DNA from: Candidatus Sumerlaeota bacterium
GTDB lineage: Bacteria > Sumerlaeota > T1SED10-198M
Direction: 5' to 3'
Length of the DNA: 8,547 nt
NCBI GenBank assembly: GCA_003554345.1
Contig: PWGE01000411.1
Location: forward strand, 1 to 8,547
Below are positions 6,749 to 8,547 of the stretch, piece by piece. A program made the position numbers and the translations under genes. The notes under the pieces are model-generated. The model worked only from the letters and a program-made list of their open reading frames with translations. It was not told where the DNA came from and ran no database searches. The first letter of the stretch is position 1. The number at the start of each line of letters is the position of its first letter.

Positions 6749-8416
6749 CTAAAGCGCTCTGAGAAGATCGTCGTAGAGCTTTTTGATTTCCGGCTCCATC
6801 TCTTCCAGTTGTGTTTCCTTTACCGGTTTACCCTTCAACCCTGTTACTGTAACGATCTGGGCTTTACGAATCTCTGAAAGTCTATCGAGAAGGGTTTGTA
6901 TGCTGTACTTGTAACCTGCTTCTTCTGCTTTTTTCCACAATAGCTGTGAGAGAAGTAAACCGATAACACAGATAAAGGTATGAACCCGAATCTTTTGATC
7001 CGTCCAGTGGTATTGAGGATGAACGGCATTATGGTAAGGATTCTTTAATTGCTTGAAAACTCTTTCAACATTGTTCTGTCCATGATAGGCAGCAATGATC
7101 TCTTCATCGCTCCACTCTGAGCGAGATGAGACAAGGATTTTTTTGCCATAAATATTTTGCGTTATGTCCCGATAAGCTTCTTTGTCCAGTTCCCAATCAA
7201 TGTCAAAACGCCCCTCTTCTCTTTCCTGAAGAGAAGTATTTATCAGCTGCTCGGTTCGCTCTCCTTTCAGAATTTCCTGCAGTTTGTTTTGAACAGCTTT
7301 TTTTGTTGTTTTTCTTGCCCGGGGATTATTTAGCTTATGCTTGAGTTCTCGAAGTAAGGAATATTTCTTTGCCAGTGTTTGATGTAATCCTCGTATCTGT
7401 CCCTTACGGAGTTTTTCACTTAAATATATAACGATCGTTCTGTCTTTTCCCCAAACTTTTCTGCACGTGCGATAACACAAAACTGTACGATCATGAACCA
7501 CGACTTTCCGGTAGGAAGAAAATGGGATCTCTAAGAGCTCCTGGTGGTAAGAAGAGCTCAAGCAGGCTACATATGATAACTGTTTGGCATCAAGTTCAGC
7601 AAAGTTTTTTTTGCTATTGCTCCCCTTATCAAAAACAAGAGTGATTTCTTCTAACTCAACATGAAGCTCCGTCATTTTTTCTCTAAAACGGGTCAGAAAA
7701 GGAATGAATCGCTTTTTATCCGTCTGGTTTCCTTCATAAATCTCTGAAAATACCGGAAGAAGAAAGTCTTTGGTGACCACTTGAGATAAGCCGAACTGCC
7801 TTAAATCATGTCGTTTTTGTTTGTTTCTTCCCCGACGAGCCAGCTTATTTCTCTCGTTACTCGAATCAATATAGGTGAAAAAATTGGTCATGTCATAAAA
7901 CAAAAGCCGGGGAGAAAAGTGCCCTTTTTCAATAAGCTTCAAGGTAACCCTTTTTTCTGCTTCCGCCAGCTCCTGGTCCGTTACAGCGTCCATCTGTTCC
8001 CAGAAATGCTGGCTGTCAAGCTTTTCTGGAGTTAAGCAGCAAAGCTCAGGCAGACTTGTCCGGCTTGCCCACCGGGCCAAAGAACGCTTACTGCCGGGAC
8101 AAGCTGCCCGGTGTACTGCCGCCACAAGGAGGCTTTTGCCAACGGTAAGACCATCTCTTTGCTGTGTAGAAAACGTCTGCTCAAATATACGCAACACCTC
8201 AAGTTCTTGTGCCGCCTTATGCAAGAGTTCTACAGAGCCGTGCTCTTTTGAGCAGATTTTCTTTTTTAAGGCCCCTGCTTGCAGTTTATACAAAAGCTGC
8301 TCAGCAGTTCCCAGATGCATGAGTACAAAGGGGCGAGGTTTACCATTAACACTTTTAGATTCAATAATCTGCCAGTATGTTTTGTTACCCACTTTTGACT
8401 TTCGTATGGTCGCCAT
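6749..8416 (-). CDS. IS1634-family DDE transposase
   Basis: The enzyme cuts and rejoins the ends of its own element. The protein is 555 residues with the RNase H-like DDE core of the IS4 superfamily, interrupted by an insertion between the second D and the E. The likely catalytic residues are D175 (LLFYDMTNFF), D263 (LVFDKGS) and E451. The C-terminal signature YHGQNNVERVFKQLK (444-458) fits Y-(2)-R-(3)-E-(6)-K with Q in place of R, a replacement I recall in IS1634 members. The first 55 residues form a small N-terminal module (KVGNKTYWQIIESKS) typical of the family. I chose the ATG at 8416: the longer reading starts at a GTG (8431) that overlaps the -10 box of the promoter. There is no Shine-Dalgarno before the ATG. 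The frame has no stops or shifts, so it is probably functional. No terminator separates it from khpA. Confidence 0.92.
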   Translation of the reverse strand: MATIRKSKVGNKTYWQIIESKSVNGKPRPFVLMHLGTAEQLLYKLQAGALKKKICSKEHGSVELLHKAAQELEVLRIFEQTFSTQQRDGLTVGKSLLVAAVHRAACPGSKRSLARWASRTSLPELCCLTPEKLDSQHFWEQMDAVTDQELAEAEKRVTLKLIEKGHFSPRLLFYDMTNFFTYIDSSNERNKLARRGRNKQKRHDLRQFGLSQVVTKDFLLPVFSEIYEGNQTDKKRFIPFLTRFREKMTELHVELEEITLVFDKGSNSKKNFAELDAKQLSYVACLSSSYHQELLEIPFSSYRKVVVHDRTVLCYRTCRKVWGKDRTIVIYLSEKLRKGQIRGLHQTLAKKYSLLRELKHKLNNPRARKTTKKAVQNKLQEILKGERTEQLINTSLQEREEGRFDIDWELDKEAYRDITQNIYGKKILVSSRSEWSDEEIIAAYHGQNNVERVFKQLKNPYHNAVHPQYHWTDQKIRVHTFICVIGLLLSQLLWKKAEEAGYKYSIQTLLDRLSEIRKAQIVTVTGLKGKPVKETQLEEMEPEIKKLYDDLLRAL

Positions 8417-8422
8417 AGTTAG

Positions 8423-8451
8423 TTTATACACTATTTTTACTCATATGTCAA
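8423..8451 (-). promoter_or_regulatory. Near-consensus promoter for the transposase
   Basis: On the minus strand TTGACA (8446-8451) is followed by exactly 17 nt and TATAAA (8423-8428). The expected start, six to seven bases downstream, falls at or beside the transposase ATG (8416), implying a leaderless or nearly leaderless transcript. A weaker upstream TATAAT lies at 8460-8465 on the same strand. Confidence 0.7.
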
Positions 8452-8465
8452 GTGGGGTTATTATA

Positions 8466-8487
8466 GCGTATATTTTAGTCTATACGC
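8466..8487. repeat. Subterminal inverted repeat inside the IS right end
   Basis: GCGTATA (8466-8472) and TATACGC (8481-8487) form a perfect 7-bp dyad with an 8-nt spacer, between the right terminal repeat and the transposase promoter. It could bind transposase or a repressor, or block transcription entering from outside. A related partial dyad links 8428-8440 (CACTATTTTTAC) with 8498-8508 (GTAAATAGTG). Confidence 0.45.
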
Positions 8488-8532
8488 AAAAGTGGGCGTA
8501 AATAGTGTTAAAATGGGGTTTATCACAAAAGG

Positions 8533-8547
8533 TTTAGTAAAGTCACG
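8533..8547 (-). repeat. IS right terminal inverted repeat
   Basis: TTTAGTAAAGTCACG, the exact inverted copy of the left end at 6668-6682; it reaches the last base of the window and may continue. Confidence 0.88.

Larger units (their letters stand above)
6668..8547 (-). mobile_element. IS1634-family (IS4 superfamily) insertion sequence, apparently complete
   Basis: The element is 1880 bp, bounded by 15-bp perfect inverted repeats, with one intact transposase gene filling nearly all of it. Its right end coincides with the last base of the window, so the repeat could extend further and the target duplication cannot be checked. The left flank is A+T-rich (TTCTTAG immediately outside). The transposase is transcribed toward khpA. 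Intact frame and perfect repeats suggest a recent, possibly active insertion. Confidence 0.85.

Noticed and set aside
8136-8501. 121-codon open frame on the plus strand
   Set aside because: Antisense to the transposase N-terminus and its promoter; cysteine/serine-rich shadow translation without motifs.

Overview
The window reads as bacterial chromosome with every supportable gene on the minus strand. From right to left, in the direction of transcription, it holds: an apparently intact IS1634-type insertion sequence (6668-8547); a small ribosome/tRNA-maturation cluster, khpA (KH-domain RNA-binding protein), rimM and trmD (4992-6540); a hexameric-type glutamate dehydrogenase gene with its own promoter and a long leader (3181 to about 4661); and a large multidomain protein with a PEP/pyruvate-kinase-type ATP-binding domain (1-2907), whose C-terminus lies beyond the left edge. 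There are no rRNA or tRNA genes, no CRISPR array and no phage genes.

The organism cannot be fixed from sequence alone. Gene order khpA-rimM-trmD, sigma70-like promoters with TTGACA/TATAAT boxes, good Shine-Dalgarno sites and moderate base composition point to an ordinary bacterium. The style of the glutamate dehydrogenase and of the GAF + PPDK_N protein reminds me of spirochaete-, Fibrobacterota- or deltaproteobacteria-like lineages, but that is a low-confidence impression.

The widespread bacterial order rpsP-khpA-rimM-trmD-rplS is incomplete here. rplS is not downstream of trmD: a 524-bp gene-free stretch and then gdhA follow. The IS occupies the upstream side where rpsP would be expected. 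khpA nevertheless has a good promoter of its own (6609-6638), 29 bp inside the IS boundary, so the three genes probably remain expressed. rimM and trmD overlap by ATGA and are likely translationally coupled. The right edge of the window coincides with the outer end of the IS right inverted repeat, as expected if a contig broke at a multicopy repeat.

Three places deserve a second look. (1) A perfect 9-bp-stem hairpin followed by a T-tract lies directly against the rimM start codon. It looks like an intrinsic terminator, but it also separates the only Shine-Dalgarno-like sequence from the ATG, and folding would bring that site to about 8 nt from the start. (2) The transposase promoter is near-consensus and its predicted transcription start falls on the transposase ATG, suggesting a leaderless mRNA. 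(3) The large left-edge protein joins a GAF-like module, a PPDK_N-type ATP-binding domain without the usual phosphohistidine domain, and what appears to be the start of a Pol-beta-type nucleotidyltransferase domain. This architecture has no function I can name.
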